The translations under genes and the position numbers were made by a program. A DNA stretch of 64,000 bases, from contig JAGTXX020000011.1 of the NCBI GenBank assembly GCA_019044685.2, positions 2,170,001 to 2,234,000 of the forward strand. The letters run 5' to 3'. The notes under the pieces are model-generated. The model did no database searches and had not been told where the DNA came from. It worked only from the letters and a program-made list of their open reading frames with translations. Every line of letters begins with the position of its first letter. Within the stretch, counting starts at the first letter, position 1. This document shows positions 44,650 through 54,570 of the stretch, one piece after another. Source of the stretch: Nannochloris sp. 'desiccata' (taxonomy: Eukaryota; Chlorophyta; Trebouxiophyceae; Chlorellales; Chlorellaceae).

Positions 44650-45199
44650 TTGTTTTTGGCGCTTTCCCTGCTCCTATATCATAGGTACACAGCTTTCAAT
44701 ACTGTAAAAATGTCGAAAGAGACCGTAATGGTAGAGCGGCCAAGTGCAGGCTCTCAATTATTTTCAACTCGTATCCGTCCCAGAAAAATGAAATGAAATC
44801 TGACATGATTCACGTCCCACGGCGTTCATGATTCGGCCGCTTCTCCATCGCGAATTTTTCCAACGTCTTCGACAATTTTAGCCTCACCTAAAGCAATCTC
44901 GAAGCATAAAAATAGATATTAAAGGCTATCGACCAGTGGGAGCTCCGCACTAAACTTCGAGAAAGAGGTTGAAGCTCTTGTTCAACGCGTCTTGCTTTAG
45001 CCTTAAGTATTACCATATACTGGAGCTTTTTTTAGATCTAAGTTTATTGCTCTAGTATTTAAATAAACTCTAGATTTATATAAATCACAGTAGCGAGCTC
45101 TTAAGCGAAGAAGGGTTCGTCGAGGCCAACATTTTTTCTTCTTCTTTCCCGCTCGTGTGGTAGGCCGGCCGCTGCTTCCCCACAGCAGCTCCAGCAACA
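44650..45199. other. Intergenic; no gene seen
   Basis: It holds the methyltransferase poly(A) signal and the 5' region of the subtilase. A 28-codon frame at 44709 has no motif. Confidence 0.5.
44703..44707 (+). terminator. TGTAA poly(A) signal of the methyltransferase
   Basis: TGTAA lies 54 nt after the stop codon. Confidence 0.45.
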
Positions 45200-46873
45200 A
45201 TGTTTTCCATCCAAGCATTTTTACTCGCTTTAATACTTAGCATCCAAGGTCTCTACGCCCAGAGGCTACCTAATGACTCTCTAACTAGGCATATAGCTAC
45301 TACTTCTACTATACCAACCTCCGATGCAACGGCGACGAGAAGTAGCTCATTGTCTCTTTCCCCTTCATCTTCAGTGGCAGAAGAAGATGAAGAGCGATTC
45401 AGCATCATTGTTGTATTTAGAGATTTGAAAAGTATCTTCTCGTTAAGAGCAATGTGTCACCCAAATTCTTTGATATTTCGTATCCGTGCTGCCCCCCTAG
45501 GTCTCCCCGGATATTGCCACATGCCAAATATATGCCATCGTATTTACTCTACTGCAGTCTTTGGATTTGCTGGCAATGTCACCACCGATGAGCTAGAGAA
45601 AGTGAATAGATGTTTACCGAGAGCGGTTTGGTATAGAGAATTAGATGGAACAGTATACAAAGCGGAGGATCCAAGTTTACAAAGACGTGTTGATAGTAAT
45701 GTCGGTGGTGATGGTGGTCCTTTTAATAATGGAGACAGTAACCAACGCAGAGATCTGCTTCAACATGAAATCCCCCGTATCCAATCCTACAGCGATTTCA
45801 ACGCTTCGAGATCTACAGAAGGCCCTCCCATTGACCTAACCAACATTACCGGGATCAGTGGCGTTACTTCTTTCTCTTCTCCTGGGTCTAAAACTCAATC
45901 CCTAGGCCCTGTATTGTGGAACTTAGACCGTATAGATCAACGTGATCTCCCCCTTGATAATCTCTACAGGTACGGAACCCCAGAAACCCCTGGAACAGGC
46001 ACTGGAGTCACCATTTATACTATCGATTCAGGAATAATTAAGTCTCATCAAGAATTCCAAAAGGCTGGAAATCCTTCAGAATCTCGTGCTTCTTACGGCT
46101 ACAACTTTGTCGATGATACTGAGGATGCGAGAGACTGTGATGGCCATGGAACACACGTCTCAGCGACAGCTGCAGGGCTTCAAGTAGGTGTAGCTAAGAA
46201 TGCAAACATCGTTTCGATCAAAATTCTTGATTGCAATGGCTCTGGAACAATATCCGACACGGTTGCTGCTTTAGATTGGGTTGCTGCAAACGCCAAGAAA
46301 CCCGCTGTTGCTACCTTGTCGCTAGGTATTCAAGTGGGAAGCTGGTCAAGGGTGTTGGAAGACGCGGTGCGTAGTTTGGTTAACAATCACGGGGTCACTG
46401 TGATCGTTGCATCTGGAAATTCCGCAGTTGACTCGTGCTACGTAGCCCCCGCCAACGTCCCTGAAGTTATCACCGTCTCTGCTACTGATGTAAAAAATAA
46501 GTACAACGGTACGTTCAAAGGTGGTTCTGAAGGCATGTACGAGTGGAGCAATACCGGGCCTTGTGTTGATATCCACGCGCCTGGGGTGGATATATATAGC
46601 GCCTGTGGTAGTCAGTCTCGATGTGACGAGGTCACAAACGATGCATACACCTACGCCAGTGGAACCTCTATGGCGGTACCGTCCGTTGCTGGGGTAGCTG
46701 CCTTGTATTTGGAAGCGAACCCAAAGGCGACTCCCAATGATGTGGCGGCGGCAGTGATTGGGGGCGCTACTCAGAATGTCGTGGATGAAAGTATATTCAA
46801 GCCAGGGACCCCGAATAGGTTATTGTATTCGAAAGTAGCAGTGAAACAAGTTGCTGCTGCTCAGGGGCCTTAG
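45200..46873 (+). CDS. Secreted subtilisin-family protease (proteinase K-like, S8A)
   Basis: A single exon of 557 residues. A signal peptide (MFSIQAFLLALILSIQGLYA) precedes an I9-type inhibitor propeptide ending around FGFAGNVTTDELEKVNRC. The catalytic domain shows the triad Asp276 in YTIDSGI, His316 in DGHGTHVS and Ser490 in SGTSMAVPSVAG, and the oxyanion Asn in VIVASGNSA. The blocks KILDCNGSGTISD and APANVPEVITVSA are typical of the proteinase K group. Several Cys (DCD, DCN, SCYV, PCVD, ACGSQSRC) could form disulfides. It should be secreted and self-activated. The group is best known from fungi and bacteria. Confidence 0.93.
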   Translation: MFSIQAFLLALILSIQGLYAQRLPNDSLTRHIATTSTIPTSDATATRSSSLSLSPSSSVAEEDEERFSIIVVFRDLKSIFSLRAMCHPNSLIFRIRAAPLGLPGYCHMPNICHRIYSTAVFGFAGNVTTDELEKVNRCLPRAVWYRELDGTVYKAEDPSLQRRVDSNVGGDGGPFNNGDSNQRRDLLQHEIPRIQSYSDFNASRSTEGPPIDLTNITGISGVTSFSSPGSKTQSLGPVLWNLDRIDQRDLPLDNLYRYGTPETPGTGTGVTIYTIDSGIIKSHQEFQKAGNPSESRASYGYNFVDDTEDARDCDGHGTHVSATAAGLQVGVAKNANIVSIKILDCNGSGTISDTVAALDWVAANAKKPAVATLSLGIQVGSWSRVLEDAVRSLVNNHGVTVIVASGNSAVDSCYVAPANVPEVITVSATDVKNKYNGTFKGGSEGMYEWSNTGPCVDIHAPGVDIYSACGSQSRCDEVTNDAYTYASGTSMAVPSVAGVAALYLEANPKATPNDVAAAVIGGATQNVVDESIFKPGTPNRLLYSKVAVKQVAAAQGP

Positions 46874-47348
46874 AGAAGGGAAGGAACTGTTTTTTTTTTA
46901 TAAACATCTTAGCGTCTGCATATCATGGCCATGCACACGTTCTCTGGCTGGCGCCCGACGTTAGATGTCTGTAGAGTACTATATTCAAAGTAGATGGATA
47001 ATAATAAAATGAGCAGTAATTTCATATTGAAAATGAACGAGAACTTACTTTTTAAATTTTGATTTTTACTCGTAGCGATCTGTTTGTGTCATAAACTTTT
47101 AATAATGATTTTTTTTTTTGTCTTTTGTTTTCCGCTTCGTTTTTTTTGCACCAATATTTTCCGTTGCATCTTTCATTTCTTTTAATTTTTTACTTCAACA
47201 GCACAGGACTGATATCCAGATCCTGCATTTGTAGAAACTACTCATAAATAATTCAAATTTACATGTAGAACAAGTATATAAACAGCATAAATCAAATATC
47301 TAAATAAATATATAAACATTTCCAATATTATTTTCTCTACACAGCCGT
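46874..47348. other. Intergenic, very AT-rich; no gene seen
   Basis: A convergent spacer with poly-T runs around 47105-47195. No motif was recognised. Confidence 0.55.
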
Positions 47349-49321
47349 CTACTCAACAAGCATCGGTCTCACAAGTTTATTCAAGCAACGAAGCACTTTT
47401 CGCTGCCCGTTTTCATTTGGATGCAAGATATCAGCCATATATTTACGATCTCCTCGTCTAATATCTTGTCCGCACGTACTAAATACAATATTATTCTTTC
47501 GAGCAATTTTTTTATAACCCTCGTTCACCGCAGGAGCTCTCGTCAAGCTCGGCAAAAGAGCTTGTATCACTATCTTCGACTTCGGCATCTCTTTCTTTAT
47601 TAAGCGAATAAGATACTCCATCCTTGTAGGTATGTCTGGGTCTGTAGAGTTATGAACTACGTCGTTTATTCCAGCAAAAATAATACACACACGAGGGTCA
47701 GCAAAAACCGGACGCTCTTTTAAAATTGCAATTCTGTAAATTATAGTACCCACTCTATCTCCAGGGATGCCCAACGGCTCGGCATTGAGATCACCAAAGG
47801 TAGTATTCCAAACAGCGCGGCTTCCTGGCACTTTTGAAAGGGTCCCTGGTTTGTTCCAAAATGTTATGCTGTCACCGTAAAGAGCAATGTCCATTCTCTG
47901 TCCCTTTTTATCTATTCTTTCAATAGCAGCCATATTTCGGTCATATTCTCGGATAAACATGCTGCTATTGCGCCCTATTACCCATTTTGGGAGACCTGGC
48001 AGGTTAGAGATTGTGGTGGGTGGAGCCTGGAGGAGGGATCTACTACTCGAACCACCGACACCGACACCTCTCTTCATTTTATTTTTATTTTTTCTTGTAT
48101 TATCGAGTATAGGCTGCACCACATCTTTCCTTAAACACTTCAACCACAAATTCTGTCCATTCATATTAGGGTGTAACCTATCGGCCATGTACTGCTTTCT
48201 GTTCCTTTTATTTATGTCGGTACCACACCAACTAAATTTAATTCTAAACTTTCTAGCTAGCGTGGCGTAGCTTTGGTTCACTTCTTCCGCTTGGCTAAGC
48301 CCCGGGAGCAATGCTTGGAGAACAAGTTTAGTCTTTGGCATATTCTTCTTGATCCATGTAAGGAGAAATTCCATACGGATGCTTATTTCCTTGGTTGAAG
48401 TACGATCACGAAGGTCATTGACGCCAATGAAAATCACAACCACCTGAGCGGAAAGAAAAAAAAAATTGACACAAAATTGGTGAAAATACAGCGCATGTTT
48501 TTGACCTTAATTAGATGCTACGTCATTGTTTATTTAATTTAATTTAACTGTCCATATTCTTTTCTTTCGTCTCTTTTTCTTTCTACCTTGGGGTGTTTGA
48601 ATGTAGGTAGTTCTCTACCGACAGCAAGCCTCCACATAAGATTGCCTATTCTATCTGCAGGGATTCCTAGTGGCTCAGCATTGAGGTCACCAAAGTTACG
48701 AGTAAATGGTACTCTACTGCCTTTAAGTCCTGTTGACAAATTCGTCGGTTTATTTAAAGCGGTGATGCTGTCCCCGTAGACTAAGACGTCGGCTTGCACC
48801 ATTTTTTGATCAAGTGCAGAAAGTAGGGCTAAATTCCTTCTGTATTCTCTCAGGAAAAAGTCGCCTTTTACTTTTTTGACCCATTTAGGGAGATTAAGGT
48901 TTACAGGAGGGACAGGCCTGGGGGGCGGAGGTGAAGGTATCTTGTAGCCTCCGCCAATATTAGTGGGAGAGACACCATCCGGTGGTTTGGGAAGATAATC
49001 AGGAGGTATTGGGTCTTGGAATGTTGGAGAGGGAGAGACACCATCTGGTGGCTTGGGAAGATAATCCGGAGGTATTGGGCCTTGAGATGTTGGAGGGGGA
49101 GAGACACCATCCGGTGGCTTGGGAAGATAATCAGGAGGTATTGGGCCTTCAGATTTTGCAATAGAGGGTGATAGTTGTAATACATGCGAAGGTGCTAATT
49201 CAGGGGAAAGTGGTGGCTCAGTAAAATTGAAGGTTGATTCAGCATCATTCAGACTACTATAACCTATGACAACTGCTGCGTGCCAAGCGAGCAGCACCAC
49301 TAGCACCGCCTGGGTTCGCAT
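47349..49321 (-). CDS. Secreted protein with two SGNH/GDSL hydrolase domains
   Basis: Two exons, 49321-48587 and 48443-47349, phase 0, give 609 residues; the intron falls inside the first catalytic domain. A signal peptide (AVLVVLLAWHAAVVIGY) precedes a Pro-rich stretch with three 22-residue repeats (GPIPPDYLPKPPDGVSP...), and then a PSPPPPRPVPP linker. Domain 1 has the nucleophile in YGDSITAL (Ser185), GVND (Asn254) and ADRLHP (His336). Domain 2 repeats this: YGDSITFW (Ser437), GIND and ADILHP. Both share FGDLNAEPLGIPxDR. The fold resembles the PAF-acetylhydrolase IB-type SGNH group, esterases with a Ser-Asp-His triad. Both sites look intact. Secretion plus the Pro-rich linker suggest a role in the cell wall or medium; the substrate is unknown. 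Confidence 0.88.
48965..49147 (-). repeat. Three 66-bp tandem repeats coding for a Pro-rich unit
   Basis: Two full copies and one partial copy of a 66-bp unit coding for PIPPDYLPKPPDGVSP-type sequence, close to identical at the DNA level. They lie within the first exon of the SGNH gene, so copy number may vary. Confidence 0.85.
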
Positions 49322-49791
49322 CGAATATTCACAAAAAATTCATAAATGCTAATTTTTAATTAGTAGTATAAAAGAGCTTTGCAAACCTGATCAGTCACTG
49401 GGCAGCCCCACCCCACCGTCAACTCAGTTGACAACTGTTTACCATCATAGTATCCCAAAAATACTCTCAGAAGGGCTGGGAGGGGGTTTTAGAAGATTTG
49501 CTCCCAGCTTTCTCCTGGTTTTCTCCCCAGCCTTAATTAATTTGTCAACTCCCTCGCGAATTTCCAAATCACTTTCCTTCCCCCCGCCGTTCACTGATTT
49601 GACTCATTGATGCAAGCTGTTACATATTACAATAGTTACCAGAAATGCAGCATGATATCTTTCAGTACGCTTAGAATGATACTATGCGAGTGCCTTATAT
49701 AAAGCAAAGGGATACCTCCTTTTAGGAGGTAAAACAAAAACAAAATGTTCACCCGCCAAACCGTCCAAAATTTTCTTACTTTTCCCCTGCT
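49322..49791. other. Promoter side of the SGNH gene; contains a MYB-type element
   Basis: It holds the repeated MYB-like element at 49420-49437. The remaining sequence has no recognised gene. Confidence 0.5.
49420..49437. promoter_or_regulatory. MYB-type palindromic element, copy 1
   Basis: CAACTCAGTTGACAACTG carries three MYB cores (CAACT, CAGTTG, CAACTG), and the block TCAACTCAGTTGA is close to palindromic. It lies about 100 bp upstream of the SGNH start. It matches 17 of 18 bases of the element at 53091-53108. Confidence 0.45.
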
Positions 49792-50644
49792 CTAACTACT
49801 ACTACCGCCATCTGCTGCTGCAGCAGCAACTGCTGCCGCGGGTTTACACACCTTTTTATGATTCTTCTTCCAATCTGCCTTTTGGCATTTGGTGGAGCAA
49901 TACCAGATTGCTTTACACTGTCCGCACGCTTGCAGCTTTGGAATTCTTTTTGCCTTTGCTGTTGCACTACAGGGCTCATTACTACAGATGAGAGCCTCTA
50001 TACCTTTACTAAGACGGATTTCTCGAGCCTTTTCTGGCTGTCCCAAGGCTTGATAACAGCAGCCTAGCTCATCTCGGGTGATGGCGGCATCTCTTTCTTC
50101 ACCCTGAGCTTTTTCTCTGATCGCCAAAGCTTTTTGCAAGTAATCGATAGCTTCTTCATATCAGGGTTTTTAATTGCTGTCCAATGCCGTTGTACGTGAT
50201 GCCTACCGTGACAGCCTTGTTGCCATGTGATTTGAGTTTGCCCTCCAAGACTTCAAGGTGTAATTTCAATGACAGCTGCGGAGCAGAAAAATAATGAAGG
50301 AGAAAAAGCATTAGCATACAAAGAAAAACTGGGTTTCAGGTTTGCATGAATCCAAATCTGGTTTACTACTAAGTAAATGGGAGTTGAATAAAGTGAAATA
50401 TGCTTTTTTAAGGTGTCAAATGACACAAATTGATCTTGACTTTTAGTTTGAGCTGAATCTGCTATTTTACCTCTGGACTCGTGTCGGCAAGACGTGCTGC
50501 CAAGTTGGACTTTGATATGAGAGTTGGAAATCCATTTTCACCAAATTGTCTCACATCATCTTCCAACTCTCTGCGAAATTCCTCCTCAGATCGTGCCAGC
50601 AATGAACTGGCAGTAACTGGGCCTCCTGAATTTCCTCCCGGCAT
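49792..50644 (-). pseudogene. TPR-MYND zinc-finger gene with an apparent frameshift
   Basis: Exon 1 is 50644-50471 (MPGGNSGGPVTASS...) and exon 2 starts at 50276 in phase 0 (LSLKLHLEVLEGKLKSHG). Exon 2 reads into a TPR-like unit TYNGIGQQLKTL and then meets a stop. One frame over, the same TPR continues as YEEAIDYLQKALAIREKAQG, followed by DELGCCYQALGQPEKAREIR and a MYND finger (CSNEPC, CGQCKAIWYCSTKCQ, HKKVC) ending at 49792. The break is at about 50160-50162, and roughly five bases seem missing relative to the TPR pattern. Either a sequencing error, a recent disabling indel, or an unusual splice explains it. If intact it would be a TPR-MYND adaptor protein. It is tagged as a pseudogene only because of the break. 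Confidence 0.6.
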
Positions 50645-50769
50645 TTTTTAAGATTTAAAAGAACTCTCTAAATGCAGAAACATGAGCAGTTCACTTACGT
50701 AAGTGAACCCAACCGATTTTCAAAGATTTCCAAAAATCAAGGTCCGGCACCTTCCACAGCAAGAAACTT

Positions 50770-52926
50770 CTACCTTTTGGTATGCTGCAACCATTTCAAC
50801 GCCGCCCACAAACAGATTGTAAAAACGGGAAAGAATATAGCTTGATATCCCAACCACTTCCACTCATTCACACCTTCTAAATCATAAAACTCCAAGGGCT
50901 GAAAGCCCAGCGCCGACTCACCAGTATTACCAGAAAATTGATTCGCCATCATCGAACCAAAGCTATACCTCAAATAATCAATCGTCGCATACCACTTCCA
51001 ATACACAGGGATACTCGAATATGGGATCAAATACCCAGAAAAGAAAAACAACGTCGTTGCATATGAAGACATAAACGCCCCAGCCACCGACGGATTCGGA
51101 GAAATTGCACTCACTAACGATGTACACGCTATAGAATTTGCTGTAGAGACGACATAAACCAACCAAAATACTAAAAAAGAGCCTTGAAGGTCGACTAAAT
51201 AGAATACTAACGCTGAATAAATCAGCCCAGCGGGAAGTTGCGGTAAAAATTCTTCGAGAATTTTGTAAAGGACATAAGCACCAGGCGTGTAGCATCCGTC
51301 TGCGTAACATTGAAAAAAGATATCAATTTGAAGAAGCAAGCTATCGATAATTAAAAGAGCTATAAAAGCATTATATGATACGACGTTTAGAGAGAATTAA
51401 TCTAAACTGCAGTGTCCTAGTTAGGCTACACAGCTTCAATAAAGCTCAGGATAATCCAATTAGTAAAGTAGATAAAACACATATAACAATGCTAGGTACT
51501 ACTCACCTGCACGTTCCCTACGATACACCGGCCTTTCCAGTACTATTGTAGGCAAAATGCCCATACTTGTAAAGGCACTTAGCATACTCCATAGGAACAA
51601 GATTCCAGTTGCTGCTTGGGCGTCATCTCCTTTATTCCACCAAATCGTGACTACTAGAAAAACAATCATGAATTTATCTCCAGTTCGTGGAGCGATGAAA
51701 GCAGAACAGCGATACGATTTCAGGCTACGGTATTTGAAGAGGATAAGTAATGCATACCAAGCTGGGGTTGAGGTAGGACCACTCTTGTCTATATAATTCT
51801 TGTCAATAGTAGTTGTAGTGTCACGAGAAGTTTTCTTAGAGGAGGTTGATGCAGCCTCAAGGTCCTGGTCTGGAAAAGAACCGCCACCGCCATCGCCATT
51901 GCCGCTTCTATTGCCACTACAACAGTTCCCTTCAATTTCCTTGATTTTCTGCATATTTTCTGTATATAATGCAGATTTACTATACACATCAGCAAATACG
52001 GCAGCCTTTTCAGGATCTGTATTGACCCTGGTCGTCACATCCAATAAAAAATCTGCTACACCTTCACTCTTTCTCGGTCCTCGCAATGTCAGAAAGCTCT
52101 CCTTGAAATATTTAAATACAGCGTCTCCGTTGGCAGAACCTTGATAAACAAGACGGCCTCTTTGGAGCACTAGCACACGGTCAAAGAGCTGAAACGTATA
52201 CGGCGTGGGCGAGTGAATACTCGTACAAATAGTCATCCCGCTATGTTTTAAGTTATTCACTACTTCAACTGCATTATGCGCAGTAAAACTATCTAAACCA
52301 GACGTCAATTCATCGATAAAAAGTACTTTCGGGCTGGTAATGAGTGCAAGGCCGATATTAACTCGTTTTGCTTCTCCGCCTGAGATGCCTCTCCTCGTGG
52401 GGCTGCCAATGACGGTGTTTTTGCATTCATTAAGACCTAGTTGCGTTAATAGGCCCAAAACCTGGGATTTTTTGTCGGATAAAGGTTGATGTCTTGAATG
52501 TTTAAGCTCTGAGGTATACAGCAGCATTTCAAAGGGCGTGAGCATGCTAAGAAGAGTGTCTTGCTGTTCTGTGTAGCCGACATTTTTCCTGAGATAATCT
52601 TGGGAAGCAGAAGAGCCATTGTAATGGATTTTTGCTTTCGGATCAATGATTCCAGAGGTTTTACGGCCTGAAAGACAGTCTAGAACGGAGGTTTTGCCAC
52701 AGCCAGAGGGGCCCAGGAAGGCAGTGAGTTCACCCGGCAAAAGGTAGAGAGAGACGTCGTGCAAAATTGTCAAAAGTTTTTGTTTACCCTTCGTTTTTAC
52801 TGAGTATGTAAGGTTGGTGCATGTCAAGGCTACACCTTTAGACTGTTCTGGTATGGATAGACCATCAGAACTAGGTGAGGCTGGACCTAATGGTTGAGTT
52901 GGGTTGGCAATGCCACCATAAGACAT
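50770..52926 (-). CDS. ABCG-family half-transporter (second copy)
   Basis: Two exons, 52926-51507 and 51299-50770, joined in phase 1, give 649 residues. The start is the first ATG; a longer frame upstream would need TTG. The NBD has Walker A GPSGCGKTS, Q-loop YTEQQDTLL, signature ISGGEAKRVNIG and Walker B VLFIDELTSGLDS, where the usual Pro after DE is Leu. A Ser/Gly/Asp-rich insertion precedes the membrane domain. The splice restores RRERADGCYTPGAY, a conserved junction in the family. It shares its layout with the gene at 31866-34087 but differs throughout, so it is not a recent copy. Confidence 0.92.
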
Positions 52927-54570
52927 TTGACAAGATTCAACCAAAATATCAATATGCGCCAATTCGTTTGTATTTAAGGTTCAGTTTGTATTCTTAGCTA
53001 TGTTCCTAGATTCTCTTATTTAAAACTATGTATTCAAACCAAAGGAAAATAGTTAAAGTTTCGGAAATAGTTTTGGGCTGCGTGTCGTTGCAACTCAGTT
53101 GCCAACTGGCAGTTGAACTGCCAAGGTTTTCATGGAAAGCCCAGTATCTTTAATGGATCGCCCTAAATAGGTTCAGCTTGCCCACATACATATTGTAATT
53201 TCGGCAGACCATCGATTTTTGGTGGAAAAGAAAATGTTTTGAAGCTCAACTTAGTCTGCCGCCAGGCACGATGGCGGCTAGCAGCGCTGCAACTGCATTT
53301 TTGAGACTAAATCAAACTTCATTTCCCACTTTTCTGCAGATGTATTAATTGATGCTGAGAGTAATCTACAGAAGGTGAGGGAGTGGAGTGGAGGGGTGGG
53401 TCGCGCAAAAGCACAGACCGCTATCTGCCTCAATTAAAGCAAATCAAGCTTGTAGAGCACCGCCGCAAGCCAAATAACTACTTTGCCCAAATGTATTTGC
53501 TGGCTTCCAGCTTGCTTCTTTTTTGGGCTTTCCAGCTTAGGGCCCTTTTGTGCCAGCGGGCAGTTGATGTAGGCCCGCAGCAGCCAGTTCAGCAGCAACA
53601 GCAGCCGTCAACATGCCACCGCCGCAAAGCAACAGGTTGGCCCAGCATCTTGTGGATTCAATGATTTGATGTGCACTTTAAAACCGCGTGATGTTATTCT
53701 ATGAAATGTACATTTTTACAGAAAGATGTTATGCAGCACAAATTGTACAGACTTTAGGCAGGTCAGACAAGATTTGCTTGGCTGGCGCCATGGTGAAGCT
53801 CACCCATCGCCAGGAGCGCAGCATCCATATGGCTGTTTGTAAACTTGGCACAGCGGGCTTCTTCGCCCCACAGCGGGCCTTGAGAAAATTCCGCTGAATG
53901 ATACTCTTCCACCATATCATTCTGCTATTCATCGGTGGGTTTGGAACCGACGGAAGTAGCAGCCGACGGTTCCAGTGGCCGGGGCAGGTTCAGGCTGGAA
54001 TGTAAAGGCATATAAAGAGGCGACGAGTCTAGAGGTGAAAGACATATTTTCATCTTGGTTTATCCGAGGAGAGGGCCCGCTGTGCGGCCCGGGCGGGGTG
54101 GTGGACAAGCCTGCACTGGGCAGGAGAAGCTGTAGGCTTGGCAGAAGCGGCGGTGGAAAGTGAATCACCGCGCATGCCTCTCCCGCCTCTCCCTCTTGGG
54201 AAACACAATTTTGAATTAATTTAGCAACTTTGGCCAGGTTCCGGCGAGACATTATTTCCCTTTCATGTTCGCCAACCTCTTTTGTTTCCCCAGAGCGTTT
54301 TCAAGCCGGAATTTTCAAAAGTTTACAAAAGTTTTGAGTTTAAAATATCAAAGAAAACATTGTCAACAGTACTTATAATGTTGCGTGCATATACGCTCTA
54401 AGAAAAAACAACCTTGATTGATTGAAAATAGTATCAAAAGTAATCAATCAAATAGCTCAAAAAGAAAGAAAAGCGGAAAAATTTATGAAACAAAAAAAAC
54501 CCCGGTAAAACAAAGAGCGTTGCTGTTTATTATTTTACGTATTGATAGATAGTATTCAATGTTTAGACAA
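52927..54570. other. Long intergenic region with a GC-rich segment; genes uncertain
   Basis: It contains the second MYB-type element and a plus-strand splice-like stretch (acceptor at 53338-53339, a 35-nt open piece, donor at 53375) that may belong to an unresolved small gene. A GC-rich segment at about 53930-54240 is open on both strands (minus from ATG 54252, 107 codons). No protein family could be recognised. Confidence 0.35.
53091..53108. promoter_or_regulatory. MYB-type palindromic element, copy 2
   Basis: CAACTCAGTTGCCAACTG is followed by a further inverted pair (GGCAGTTGAACTGCC at about 53108-53122). It lies about 165 bp upstream of the second ABCG start. It matches 17 of 18 bases of the element at 49420-49437. 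Confidence 0.45.

Noticed and set aside
31866..52926. The two ABCG genes as a recent tandem duplication
   Set aside because: They share strand and layout but have different exon boundaries, diverged sequences and about 17 kb of unrelated genes between them.
53383..53664. 93-codon plus-strand open frame
   Set aside because: Begins right after a splice-like donor, has no domain, and low-complexity Gln-rich sequence explains its openness.
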